From contig CAZBZU010000008.1 in the NCBI GenBank assembly GCA_964496495.1, positions 1 through 64,000 on the forward strand: a stretch of DNA of 64,000 bases. Direction: 5' to 3'. Made by a program: the position numbers and the translations under genes. How positions within the stretch are numbered: position 1 is the stretch's first letter; each line of letters opens with the position of its first letter. Below, in pieces: positions 33,787 to 41,634 of this stretch. The notes under the pieces were generated by a model. The model was not told the DNA's origin. It did no database searches and saw nothing but the letters and a program-made list of their open reading frames with translations. This stretch comes from JASBRS01 sp964496495. GTDB taxonomy: Bacteria; Deinococcota; Deinococci; Deinococcales; Trueperaceae.

Positions 33787-35451
33787 TTGACGACAAGCGT
33801 CGCCGAACTCGTTGCCGAGCGCTTTCCTGGAGTCGCTCTGGAAAGCGAGATTCAGGGCTGGGTCTTTCTGGAGAAGTTCGAAGAAGGCGTTCGGGCATAT
33901 GAGAAGCTCGATAGCCCATCAGCCAAGGACGATCGCTGGCTAGGTGTCTGTTACTTCCAGCTCTTTCGTGACCTGGACGCGTTGGAAGCCCTGTATCGGG
34001 CGATCAACCGTGGCGAGTCCGCAGCGAGGCTCAATGCGGCGCACCTATTGAAGTTCGTAGAACGCGCCGAGGAAGCGGAGGCCGAGCTCCAGAAAGTCAA
34101 CATAACGTCTCTTTGTCCGTATGACCAGGTCCTGTACCATCGCGTCCTTAGTATTCACGAGGAAACCAGCGGGAACCTGCGGGACGCACTTCGCGCGGCC
34201 GAAGAAGCATGGAGAAGGGTCCAGGGCATCCCGGAGTTCGCACTACTTGCGCCGGCAATCCTCGCTCAGCTTGCAATCCTTCATGGTCGCATTGGTCGCT
34301 CCCAACGAGCCCTATGGTTCTTGGAGCGTGGCCTTCAGTTCACTGGGGCGCGGGAGAATCTGAAGGTGCGCCTGGTGCGGGCTGGGGTGCTCATCAATCT
34401 GGGCAGATATCAAGAAGCACAGGTTGAGCTCGAATCGATCGACTTCTCGGGCGCCCCCACCTTTCAGGTTGAGCAGCAGCTACTTCACGGAGAGCTCAGT
34501 TGGGCAACGGGGCGTATCGACCAGGCAATCCAGGAGTTCATGGCTACAGCTGGACGGGCGCTCGAGGCACAGGCCACATACGAGGAGTTCCAGTCGAGGC
34601 TTGCACTTGTCAGCATCTTCTGCGCGAAGGGTGAGTATGCGTCGGCATCCGAGCACCTGTCTCGAGCTCAGGGCCTAATCTCAGACCGCTCAGACCGACT
34701 CGTATTCAGGTTTCGGGAGGTTGTTCTGCTGAGTGCGATGGGAACCTATGGACCAACTCACACGCTCGAGGAGCTCCGCGCATTGGCAACCGAACTAGGA
34801 CAGATTGGCCTCCTTCAAGAAGAGGGCGCCGTGCGACTCCACATTGCCAATATGCTCTTCAGCCAGGGGATTGACGACTACACCAAGGAGCTGGACAAGG
34901 TACAGGCGCTAAGCGTTTCGCTGCAGAACCAAGCGTTCCTTGCGCGTGAGTGGAAACTCATACCCGGCCTTCACAAGGTCGCGAGTCAGACGCACACGCG
35001 GATTGCCGGACGAGAGACCATAGTACTTGAGATCCACACCCTTGGGGAGGAACGCCTCGAGGTCGCTGGCAAACCCGTCAACATCCCCCTCCGGAAGGGC
35101 GTGGAGGTCCTGGCCTACTTCCTGGAGAACCGGGCGGTCACGCTCAAGCGGCTCCTCGGCGACATCTTCCCCGACGACAAGCCGCGCAGCGCGAAGTCGT
35201 ACTTCCACCAGTTCCGCCACCAGTTGCGGGAGAACATCGAGGGGCTGGAGATCGAGTACGACGCCGAGTCGAAGATGTATCGCCTCAAGAGCGAGATCGA
35301 CATCGTGTGGGACGTCTCGGAGCTGCGGGCGGGGCGCATCATGGGCCGAACGGGCATCTTCCTCCCGAGCTCGGGCAATGAATGGGCGCTGATGGTCGAG
35401 CGGTCGCTCGACAGCTACCGGGAGGCTGCCGGGGTGCTCGATTCGGTGTGA
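33787..35451 (+). CDS. TPR-sensor transcriptional regulator with C-terminal SARP/OmpR-type winged helix
   Basis: 554 residues from a TTG start (upstream GGAAAGGA). Residues 1-400 are TPR-like helical pairs (WVFLEKFEEGVRAYEKL; EAEAELQKVN; AILAQLAILHGRIGRSQRAL; VLINLGRYQEAQVELESI; ATGRIDQAIQEFM). From about 412 comes a winged helix (IHTLGEERLEVAGKPVNI, LRKGVEVLAYFLENRAVTL, SAKSYFHQFRHQLREN). Same domain order as the 28172-30643 protein but without the NTPase-like part. TPR regulators often bind short peptides; the secreted-peptide gene is transcribed divergently from this one. The DNA for the TPR part has the island's lower GC, while from about 35030 on the codons become strongly GC-rich, so the gene is compositionally mosaic. 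A possible promoter lies at 33676-33706. Confidence 0.78.
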   Translation: MTTSVAELVAERFPGVALESEIQGWVFLEKFEEGVRAYEKLDSPSAKDDRWLGVCYFQLFRDLDALEALYRAINRGESAARLNAAHLLKFVERAEEAEAELQKVNITSLCPYDQVLYHRVLSIHEETSGNLRDALRAAEEAWRRVQGIPEFALLAPAILAQLAILHGRIGRSQRALWFLERGLQFTGARENLKVRLVRAGVLINLGRYQEAQVELESIDFSGAPTFQVEQQLLHGELSWATGRIDQAIQEFMATAGRALEAQATYEEFQSRLALVSIFCAKGEYASASEHLSRAQGLISDRSDRLVFRFREVVLLSAMGTYGPTHTLEELRALATELGQIGLLQEEGAVRLHIANMLFSQGIDDYTKELDKVQALSVSLQNQAFLAREWKLIPGLHKVASQTHTRIAGRETIVLEIHTLGEERLEVAGKPVNIPLRKGVEVLAYFLENRAVTLKRLLGDIFPDDKPRSAKSYFHQFRHQLRENIEGLEIEYDAESKMYRLKSEIDIVWDVSELRAGRIMGRTGIFLPSSGNEWALMVERSLDSYREAAGVLDSV

Positions 35452-35516
35452 TCGGCCCGCCGGCGCTCATGGCTGTGATATTCTCATCGCAACGGAAGAG
35501 ATGGTGGTAGGGAGAT

Positions 35517-35555
35517 CCCGGAGCTGCGGTTGGGAGCCAGATGCTCCGGGCTTTT
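35517..35555 (+). terminator. Stem-loop with T-run downstream of the TPR regulator
   Basis: CCCGGAGC (35517-35524) pairs perfectly with GCTCCGGG (35543-35550), followed by CTTTTCT. Likely ends the regulator transcript, or a short transcript from the TGTGATATT box at 35474-35482. Confidence 0.5.
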
Positions 35556-35710
35556 CTCGGCTCGTTTGGCTCGCTCCGCCGGCAGGCGAAGCGCTACCCA
35601 CACGCGCATGCTGCTCGGCTGCCGGCCGCCGCTGCCGTCACCGCCACGAGCCTCGGTCGGCAGGTCGAGCGAGGCCGGGGCGCCCCCACCCGATCCCTCA
35701 CGTCATCCCA

Positions 35711-35744
35711 CTGTAAGAATCCTGTAAGGTGCTGCAGCTATACT
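35711..35744 (+). promoter_or_regulatory. Activator-type promoter of the candidate sRNA, with CTGTAAG direct repeats
   Basis: CTGTAAG occurs at 35711-35717 and 35722-35728, an 11-bp period typical of OmpR/PhoB-family binding sites, with a weaker third copy CTGCAGC at 35732-35738. A consensus-like TATACT -10 follows at 35739-35744. The repeats occupy the -35 region. Confidence 0.5.
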
Positions 35745-35749
35745 CGCTT

Positions 35750-35838
35750 CGTGGACCTGAGGTAACTCTCCCATTACCTCTTCCCATCTCTTCCGAAACA
35801 TGGACTCCGTGCCTCCCACGCGGAGTCCAACCTTTTTC
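35750..35838 (+). ncRNA. Candidate small regulatory RNA with two hairpins and C-rich loops
   Basis: Starts about 7 nt after the TATACT box. Hairpin 1: GAGGTAA (35759-35765) and TTACCTC (35774-35780) with loop CTCTCCCA. A single-stranded CU-rich linker follows (35781-35801). Hairpin 2: GGACTCCG (35802-35809) and CGGAGTCC (35821-35828), loop with GCCTCCC, then AACCTTTTTCT, a strong intrinsic terminator. There is no credible ORF. The UCCC-type motifs in both loops and the linker could pair with Shine-Dalgarno sequences. The rest of 35452-36070 shows only the flanking terminator and the S1 promoter. Confidence 0.6.
35802..35838 (+). terminator. Intrinsic terminator of the candidate sRNA
   Basis: Perfect 8-bp stem (35802-35809 with 35821-35828), 11-nt loop, followed by CCTTTTTCT. 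Confidence 0.7.
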
Positions 35839-35997
35839 TGCGCGTGATACAGACGAGCGCCTGGCCAGGCCTTAGGATTCGTAGTGGTCAGTCGCGCCCG
35901 TTCCGCTTCCCTTGGCTCGCGTTCACACGTGGCGTGATAGCTGGGCTCTCAACGAGCTCGGTATCGCGCAGAAAGCGTGTCGCGACGCCGCCTTTGG

Positions 35998-36027
35998 TTG
36001 CGATTGGGCGCCCAGGTGTGTTTAAAT
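35998..36027 (+). promoter_or_regulatory. Promoter of rpsA
   Basis: TTGCGA (35998-36003), 18-bp spacer, TTAAAT (36022-36027). The short leader carries GAGGAGGA before the ATG at 36071. Confidence 0.5.
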
Positions 36028-36070
36028 GGGTAGTTGCCAGCTACCCGAACAAGAGGAGGAAGCCCCTTTC

Positions 36071-38563
36071 ATGGACGAAAAAGTAAACCGGGCCGAGGGA
36101 AGCCCTGCCCCGGCCGCCGACCACGCCCCGGAGGAAGTCACGAATCAGGCCCCATCCGCGGCAGCAGAACAGGGTGTGAGCACCGCGATGGCGAAGGATA
36201 CGGAACTCGAGCAGCAGGAACGGGCTCCCTCAGCTGACGCCAATCCGGAACCTGAAGAAGCGGCCGCGTCACCGTCCGAGGACGGCGCGACCGCCGCTAG
36301 TGCTGACGACGGCGCGACCGCCGCTGGCGCTGACGACGTGGCGGCTGCCGCCGGCGCCGACGAGGGCGTGGCTGCCACCAGCGCCGACGACGGCGCCGAA
36401 GCGGCTCCCGCCGCGGCGGCCGACGAGGGCGCCGCACCGGCGCCCGCCGCACCGGCCGACGACGCCACCGAGATGACCATGGAGGACGTGCTGGCGGCCA
36501 GCGACGAGCAGCTGGCGCGCAAGCCGGTGCACCGCGGGATGATCACCACCGGTCAGGTGATCATGCTCTCGCAGGACGGCATCATCGTCGATGTCGGCGC
36601 CAAGATCGAGGGCATCCTGCCGTACAACCAGCTCTTCGAGTTCGAGACGACCGCCGAGGACGCCGCCAAGTACTTCAAGCCCGGCGACGAGATCCAGGTG
36701 TACGTCGTCCGCTCGGACATCCCCAACAACACCATCGTGCTCTCCAAGAAGCGGGCAGACCAGGAACGCGCCTGGAACCTGCTGCAGGAGATCCACGACA
36801 AGAGCAAGCCGGTCGAGGTGGAGATCATCGAGAAGGTCCGCGGCGGCCTCGTCGCCAACCTCGGCATCCGCGCCTTCCTGCCGGCCAGCCAGGTGGACGT
36901 GCGGCGCGTCAACGACCTCTCGCCGTTCGTCGGGCAGCGCCTCAAGGTCAAGATCATCGAGCTCAACCGGCGTCGCAACCGGGTGATCATCTCGCGCCGC
37001 GCCATCCTCGAAGAGGAGATCGCCGAGAAGAAGGCCGAGACGCTCAAGACCCTCGAGCCCGGCCTGAAGCTCGACGGCGAGGTCGTGGAGATCACCGACT
37101 TCGGCGTCTTCGTCAACCTCGGCGGCATCGACGGCCTGGTGCACCGCAGCGAGCTCACGCACGGGCGCTTCAGCCACCCGCGCGACGTGGTGAAGGTGAG
37201 CGACAAGGTGCGTGTCGAGGTGCTCGACATGGACCTCGAGCGCGAGCGCATCAACCTCTCCATGAAGTCGCTCATGCCGAACCCGTGGGACAACGTGCTG
37301 GCCAACTACTCGATCGGCCAGAAGGTCGCGGGCAAGGTCACCAACCTGACCCCGTTCGGCGCCTTCGTGGAGATCGAGCCCGGCCTCGAGGGCCTCATCC
37401 ACGTCAGTGAGATGAGCTGGACCAAGCGCGTGCGGCACCCCAAGGAGATCGTCACGGAGGGTGACGACGTCGAGGCGATGATCCTCAAGATCGACACCAG
37501 CCAGCAGCGCATCTCGCTCGGCCTGCGCCAGACCCAGCCCGACCCCTGGAGCTCCCTGCCGGACCGCTTCCCGCCCGGCACCGAGGTCACCGGCCCCATC
37601 ACCGGCATCACCGACTTCGGGGTGTTCATGGAGATCGAAGAGGGGATCGAGGGCCTGGTTCACATCAGCGAGCTCAGCCACGACCACATCGAGAACATCA
37701 ACGACCACTTCAAGCGCGGCGACGAGATCACCGCGGTCATCCTCAACATCGATCCCGTCGAGCAGCGCGCCAGCCTGTCGCGCAAGCGCCTGCTGCCCTT
37801 CTCCGCGACCGACCTGGACTCCGTCGGCACGGGCGCGCCCGCCTCGCGTGGAGGTGGAGGGCGTCGCGGTCGTCGCAGCCGCCGTGGTGGCGACATCGAC
37901 TACGACTACAGCTACGCCGCCTCGGACGTCAACACCAAGGCGACCACCAAGCTCGGTGACGTCTACGCCGACCTCTTCGCCCAGTTCGGGTTGACCGACA
38001 CCAAGGGCGAGGACGACGACGCGGCCGCCGGCGAGCAGCAGGCCGACGCGGCCGGTGACGCCACCGCCGACGACGCGACCGCTGCGGCCGAGCCGGCGGC
38101 GGAAGCCGCGCCGGAGCAGGCGGAGGCCGCAGCCGCGGCCGAGGAAGCCAGCGAGGCCGCGAAGGTGGAGGCCGACGCGCCTGCCGAAGCGACAGAAGAA
38201 GCAGAGGCGGAGCGGCCCGCCCCCGGGCAGCAAGCCGAGGAAGGCGCTGCCGAGGAGGCGACCGCCAAGGCAGCCGCCGCCGGGGACGCCGCTGCGGACG
38301 GCGCTGCGGACGCTACGGCAGACGCCGCCGCGGGGGCCGCCGGCGAGCAGGCCGAGGCTGGCGAGCCGGAGAACGCCATCGACGCCGCGGAAGCGGCCGC
38401 CATGCTGACCGCCGCCTTCCGCGAAGGCCGCCGGCCCAAGCAGCCTGAGGCCGAGCAGGACGCCGAGGGCGAGGCCCAGGCCGAGGGCGACGACAGCGCC
38501 GCCACTGCCGAGAGCGCCGCCGAGCCCGAGGAAGCCGAGAAGGAAGAGGCCTCCCAGGCCTAG
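36071..38563 (+). CDS. rpsA: 30S ribosomal protein S1 with long acidic Ala/Glu-rich extensions
   Basis: 830 residues, much longer than usual S1. Five S1 RNA-binding domains lie at about 150-570 (GIIVDVGAKIEGILPYNQLF; VNLGGIDGLVHRSELTHGRF; GAFVEIEPGLEGLIHVSEMSW; GVFMEIEEGIEGLVHISELS). They bind mRNA for translation initiation. The N-terminal 135 residues and the last 250 are acidic and Ala-rich; a basic GGRRGRRSRRGG patch precedes the C-terminal tail. The N-terminal part contains a 27-bp tandem repeat. The ATG at 36071 is chosen for its GAGGAGGA site; an in-frame ATG at 36026 would lie inside the promoter. Confidence 0.92.
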   Translation: MDEKVNRAEGSPAPAADHAPEEVTNQAPSAAAEQGVSTAMAKDTELEQQERAPSADANPEPEEAAASPSEDGATAASADDGATAAGADDVAAAAGADEGVAATSADDGAEAAPAAAADEGAAPAPAAPADDATEMTMEDVLAASDEQLARKPVHRGMITTGQVIMLSQDGIIVDVGAKIEGILPYNQLFEFETTAEDAAKYFKPGDEIQVYVVRSDIPNNTIVLSKKRADQERAWNLLQEIHDKSKPVEVEIIEKVRGGLVANLGIRAFLPASQVDVRRVNDLSPFVGQRLKVKIIELNRRRNRVIISRRAILEEEIAEKKAETLKTLEPGLKLDGEVVEITDFGVFVNLGGIDGLVHRSELTHGRFSHPRDVVKVSDKVRVEVLDMDLERERINLSMKSLMPNPWDNVLANYSIGQKVAGKVTNLTPFGAFVEIEPGLEGLIHVSEMSWTKRVRHPKEIVTEGDDVEAMILKIDTSQQRISLGLRQTQPDPWSSLPDRFPPGTEVTGPITGITDFGVFMEIEEGIEGLVHISELSHDHIENINDHFKRGDEITAVILNIDPVEQRASLSRKRLLPFSATDLDSVGTGAPASRGGGGRRGRRSRRGGDIDYDYSYAASDVNTKATTKLGDVYADLFAQFGLTDTKGEDDDAAAGEQQADAAGDATADDATAAAEPAAEAAPEQAEAAAAAEEASEAAKVEADAPAEATEEAEAERPAPGQQAEEGAAEEATAKAAAAGDAAADGAADATADAAAGAAGEQAEAGEPENAIDAAEAAAMLTAAFREGRRPKQPEAEQDAEGEAQAEGDDSAATAESAAEPEEAEKEEASQA
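36278..36412 (+). repeat. 27-bp in-frame tandem repeat in rpsA
   Basis: Five consecutive 27-nt units encode nine-residue repeats: EDGATAASA, DDGATAAGA, DDVAAAAGA, DEGVAATSA, DDGAEAAPA. Units 1 and 2 are nearly identical; later ones diverge. Confidence 0.8.
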
Positions 38564-38592
38564 ACGGCCGCCAGCCAGCGCTTCACCAACCC

Positions 38593-38618
38593 GGCCCCGC
38601 TCCCAGGAGCGGGGCCTT
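38593..38618 (+). terminator. Terminator hairpin after rpsA
   Basis: GGCCCCGCTCC (38593-38603) and GGAGCGGGGCC (38606-38616), a perfect 11-bp stem with a minimal loop, followed by only TT. Confidence 0.6.
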
Positions 38619-38648
38619 GCCATGGGCCGCGACAACCTGGCCGCGGGG

Positions 38649-38714
38649 GCCGGCCGTGGCGGGCCGGCCGAGGCGGGCCGGCCGTGGCGAGCTGGCCGAG
38701 GCGAGCTGCCCGAG
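38649..38714. repeat. 14-bp tandem repeat between rpsA and htpX
   Basis: Four full units and a partial fifth of GCCGGCCG(T/A)GGCG(G/A), at 38649-38662, 38663-38676, 38677-38690, 38691-38704 and from 38705. Non-coding, between convergent genes. Confidence 0.7.
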
Positions 38715-38736
38715 AGGCACTACCCGCCCGGGACAC

Positions 38737-39732
38737 TCACATCCGGTGCAGGCGGTCGATGCGCTCCTGGATCGGTGGGTGGGTGGCGAAGAGGTCGACG
38801 CCGTTGTGCTTGGCCAGCGGGTTCACGATGAACAGGTGGCGCACGCCTTCGGAGACCGCCAGCCCCTCGCCCTGGTAGGCCGCCAGCTTGCCGAGCGCGC
38901 TGGCCAGCCCCTCGGGGTTGCGGGTGATGTAGGCGCCGGTGGCGTCGGCGAGGAACTCCCGGCGGCGGCTCACCGCCAGCCGCAGCAGCGTCCCCAGGAT
39001 CGGCCCCAGCACCAGCAGCACCACCAGCAGGATCACCATGATCCCCTGCCCGCGGTTGCCGCCGTCGCCGCCGCTGCGCCCGCCGCGCGAGCGCCGCGAG
39101 CCGCCGAACCCGCCCCCGAGCGCGCCGAACTGGTACCAGCGCAGCACCAGGTCGCGCAGGATCACGATCACCCCGATGGTGGCGGCCAGCATCGACATGA
39201 AGCGGATGTCGTAGTTCTTGACGTGCGACATCTCGTGGGCGACGACGCCCTCCAGCTCCTGCCGGTCGAGCGTGTCGATGAGGCCCTTGGTGACGGCGAT
39301 GGAGGCGTGCTTGGGGTCGCGACCGGTGGCGAAGGCGTTGGGCGCCGGCGAGTCGATGACGTAGATGCGCGGCGTGGGAACGCCCGCCCCGATGGCCACG
39401 GCTTCGGTGACGTTCACCAGGTAGCGGTGCTCGTCCTTGGTGGCGGGCCGGGCGCCGGCCGCTCCCAGCGCCAGCTGATCGCTGAACCAGTAGGCGGCCG
39501 CCGTCTGGCCGACGCCCAAGGTGCCGGCGACGGCGACGAAGAAGGTCGCCGAGGCGGGGTTGGTGACCTGGGCGAGGAGGTAGGCGATGGCACCCAGCAA
39601 CACCGCCATCACCAGCCCCAGCAGCCACGACAGCCGCCGGTTGGTGGCCTGCCAGTCGAGCAGGCTGATGCGCCGGCCGGTGGCGCCGTCGGTGATGACG
39701 TCGGGCAGTACGGCGCTGGGGGGGACGCTCAT
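38737..39732 (-). CDS. htpX: HtpX-like membrane zinc metalloprotease (M48)
   Basis: 331 residues. Two N-terminal helices (LSWLLGLVMAVLLGAIAYLL; FFVAVAGTLGVGQTAAAYWF), the zinc motif VVAHEMSHVKNYD, two further helices (IGVIVILRDLVL; IMVILLVVLLVLGPILG) and RRREFLADATGAYIT with the third ligand. Degrades misfolded inner-membrane proteins with the active site in the cytoplasm. A Gly/Arg-rich insertion (about residues 203-225) is unusual. Paired with lemA upstream, a conserved gene pair. Confidence 0.93.
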   Translation of the reverse strand: MSVPPSAVLPDVITDGATGRRISLLDWQATNRRLSWLLGLVMAVLLGAIAYLLAQVTNPASATFFVAVAGTLGVGQTAAAYWFSDQLALGAAGARPATKDEHRYLVNVTEAVAIGAGVPTPRIYVIDSPAPNAFATGRDPKHASIAVTKGLIDTLDRQELEGVVAHEMSHVKNYDIRFMSMLAATIGVIVILRDLVLRWYQFGALGGGFGGSRRSRGGRSGGDGGNRGQGIMVILLVVLLVLGPILGTLLRLAVSRRREFLADATGAYITRNPEGLASALGKLAAYQGEGLAVSEGVRHLFIVNPLAKHNGVDLFATHPPIQERIDRLHRM

Positions 39733-39750
39733 GTCACCGCCGTGCGCGCA

Positions 39751-40305
39751 CTAGCTCGCGAACGAGACCTTCGGCACTTCCTTCTCGGCCTCCGGGATCT
39801 CGAGGAACACCGCGGGCTTCTTGTTCATGGGACCCGCCAGGAACATCCCGGGCATCTGCTCGATGCCGTTGTTGTACTGCAGCACGGCATCGTTGTAGAA
39901 CTGGCGGGCGTAGGCGATCTTGTTCTCAACGCTGGAGAGCTCCTCCTGCAGCATCTTGAAGTTCTCGTTCGCCTTCAGCTCGGGGTAGTTCTCGGCGATG
40001 GCGAAGAGCCTGCCCAGGGCCGCCGTCATCATGTTGGCGGCGCCGGCGGCCTCGTTCACGCCCTTGGCGTTCATCATCGCCTGGCGGGAATGGGCCACCT
40101 CCTCGAAGACGGCCTTCTCGTGGGCGGCGTAGCCCTTGACCGTCTCGACCAGGTTGGGGATCAGATCGGTGCGCCGCTTGAGCTGCACGTCGATCTGGCT
40201 CCAGGCGTTCTGGTAGCGGTTCTCCAGGCCGATGATGCGGTTGTAGACCGCTATCACCATTAGCGCCAGGATCACCAGGATGACCAACACCACGATGGTC
40301 GCCAT
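39751..40305 (-). CDS. lemA: LemA family protein
   Basis: 184 residues: one N-terminal transmembrane helix (MATIVVLVILVILALMVIAV) then the conserved YNRIIGLENRYQNAWSQIDV, LKRRTDLIPNLVETVKGY and YARQFYNDAVLQYN, forming a helical bundle outside the membrane. Function poorly known; often adjacent to htpX, as here. The start is preceded by AGGAGG, with a TAGACT box at 40327-40322. Confidence 0.95.
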   Translation of the reverse strand: MATIVVLVILVILALMVIAVYNRIIGLENRYQNAWSQIDVQLKRRTDLIPNLVETVKGYAAHEKAVFEEVAHSRQAMMNAKGVNEAAGAANMMTAALGRLFAIAENYPELKANENFKMLQEELSSVENKIAYARQFYNDAVLQYNNGIEQMPGMFLAGPMNKKPAVFLEIPEAEKEVPKVSFAS

Positions 40306-40418
40306 AGCACCTCCTGCGTCAAGTCTACTGGACTGGTGTCACTGTCCGCGCGAACGTCTGGCCTGGCGCAGCGGCTCGCCCCGGCTCGCGGCGGGCGTCA
40401 TGGCCGCGGCGAGGCCAC

Positions 40419-41519
40419 TCAGCCCAGCCGGCGGCTGATGACGCCGCCCCCGAGCAACCGCTCGCCGTCGTAGATCACCGCCGACTGGCCCGCGGTGACC
40501 GCGAACTGCGGCTCCTCGAAGCTCAAGCGGAAGCCGGTGCCGGTGCGCTCGAGGCGCGCGGGCACCGCCGCCTGACGGTAGCGCACCTGCGCCTGCACCC
40601 GCGCCGGCAGGCTCGCTTCGTCCGCCAGGAAGTTGACCCGCTCGGCTTCCAGCCCCGTCCAGTAGCACATCTCCTTGGGGCCGACCACCACGGTGTCGTC
40701 CTCCGGCCTCAGGTCGATGACGTAGCGCTCCAGGTGGCTCTTGGCCAGCCCCAGCCCGCGCTTCTGGCCGATGGTGTAGAACTGCACCCCGCGGTGGCGG
40801 CCGACCACCGCGAAGTCCTGGCTGGCGTCCACCACCGGCCCCGGCCGCTCCGGGCCGGCCCCCTCCAGGTAGTCCTTGACGGTGTCCGGGATGAAGCACA
40901 GCCCCGAGGAGCTGGGCTTCTCGGCGGTGATCACGCCGCGACCGGCCGCCATCTCACGCACCTCGCGCTTGCTGAGCTCGCCGAGCGGGAACAGCAGGTA
41001 CGGCAGGATCTCGCGCGGCAGCGCCCACAGGAAGTACGTCTGGTCCTTGCCGTCGTCCGCGCCGCGATGCAGCTCCACGCCGTCCGGGCCGTCGACGCGC
41101 CGCACGTAGTGGCCGGTGGCGAGGAAGTCGCACCCCAGCGCCTGCGCGCGTTTCACGAGGGCGCCGAACTTGATGTGGCGGTTGCACCACACGCACGGGT
41201 TGGGCGTCACGCCCGCCCGGTAGCTGGGCACGAAGGGATCGACCACGATCTCCTGGAAGCGGTCGCGGAAGTCGAGCAGGTAGAAGGGCACCTCCACGCT
41301 GTCCGCCACCCGCCGCGCGTCGTACGCCGCCTGCGGGCTGCAGCACAGGTCGAAGGCGCCGGTGTCGCAGTCGTCGGGCCAGAACCGCGCCATGGTGCCG
41401 ACCACCTCGAAGCCGCCCTCTCGCAGCAGCAAGGTGGCCATCGAGGAGTCCACCCCGCCCGACATGGCGCTCAGCACCTTGGGGGGCCGCTGGCGAGGGT
41501 GAGGGGCGAGCGCTTCCAC
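40419..41519 (-). CDS. mnmA: tRNA-specific 2-thiouridylase MnmA
   Basis: 366 residues. PP-loop SGGVDSSMA near residue 20, catalytic Cys in NPCVWCNRHIKFG near 105, second Cys in SSSGLCFIPD near 200, and the C-terminal beta-barrel (FEEPQFAVTAGQSAVIYDG). Makes 2-thiouridine at wobble position 34. The GTG at 41519 lies 8 nt after a TAGACT box (41533-41528); the frame is open further upstream but that is intergenic. Confidence 0.94.
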   Translation of the reverse strand: MEALAPHPRQRPPKVLSAMSGGVDSSMATLLLREGGFEVVGTMARFWPDDCDTGAFDLCCSPQAAYDARRVADSVEVPFYLLDFRDRFQEIVVDPFVPSYRAGVTPNPCVWCNRHIKFGALVKRAQALGCDFLATGHYVRRVDGPDGVELHRGADDGKDQTYFLWALPREILPYLLFPLGELSKREVREMAAGRGVITAEKPSSSGLCFIPDTVKDYLEGAGPERPGPVVDASQDFAVVGRHRGVQFYTIGQKRGLGLAKSHLERYVIDLRPEDDTVVVGPKEMCYWTGLEAERVNFLADEASLPARVQAQVRYRQAAVPARLERTGTGFRLSFEEPQFAVTAGQSAVIYDGERLLGGGVISRRLG

Positions 41520-41527
41520 GGCCCTCC

Positions 41528-41533
41528 AGTCTA
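41528..41533 (-). promoter_or_regulatory. -10 box of mnmA
   Basis: TAGACT on the minus strand, 8 nt before the GTG. Confidence 0.5.
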
Positions 41534-41611
41534 GCCGACCGGCGCCTCGTCGCGCCCGCGCCGGCGGACGGCCCGGCCCGGGCGGCGGCGGGGGCCGCGG
41601 CGCCCATACGG

Positions 41612-41617
41612 TAGACT
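41612..41617 (+). promoter_or_regulatory. -10 box of the lapA-like/recJ operon
   Basis: TAGACT followed by GGCGCACGGAGG, then the GTG starts at 41629 and 41635. Confidence 0.5.
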
Positions 41618-41634
41618 GGCGCACGGAGGTGGAT

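Noticed and set aside
36269..38635. Very long antisense open frame opposite rpsA, and similar long antisense frames opposite the FAD/Fe-S gene, lon and others
   Set aside because: Typical shadow frames of GC-rich coding DNA; low-complexity translations and no start signals.
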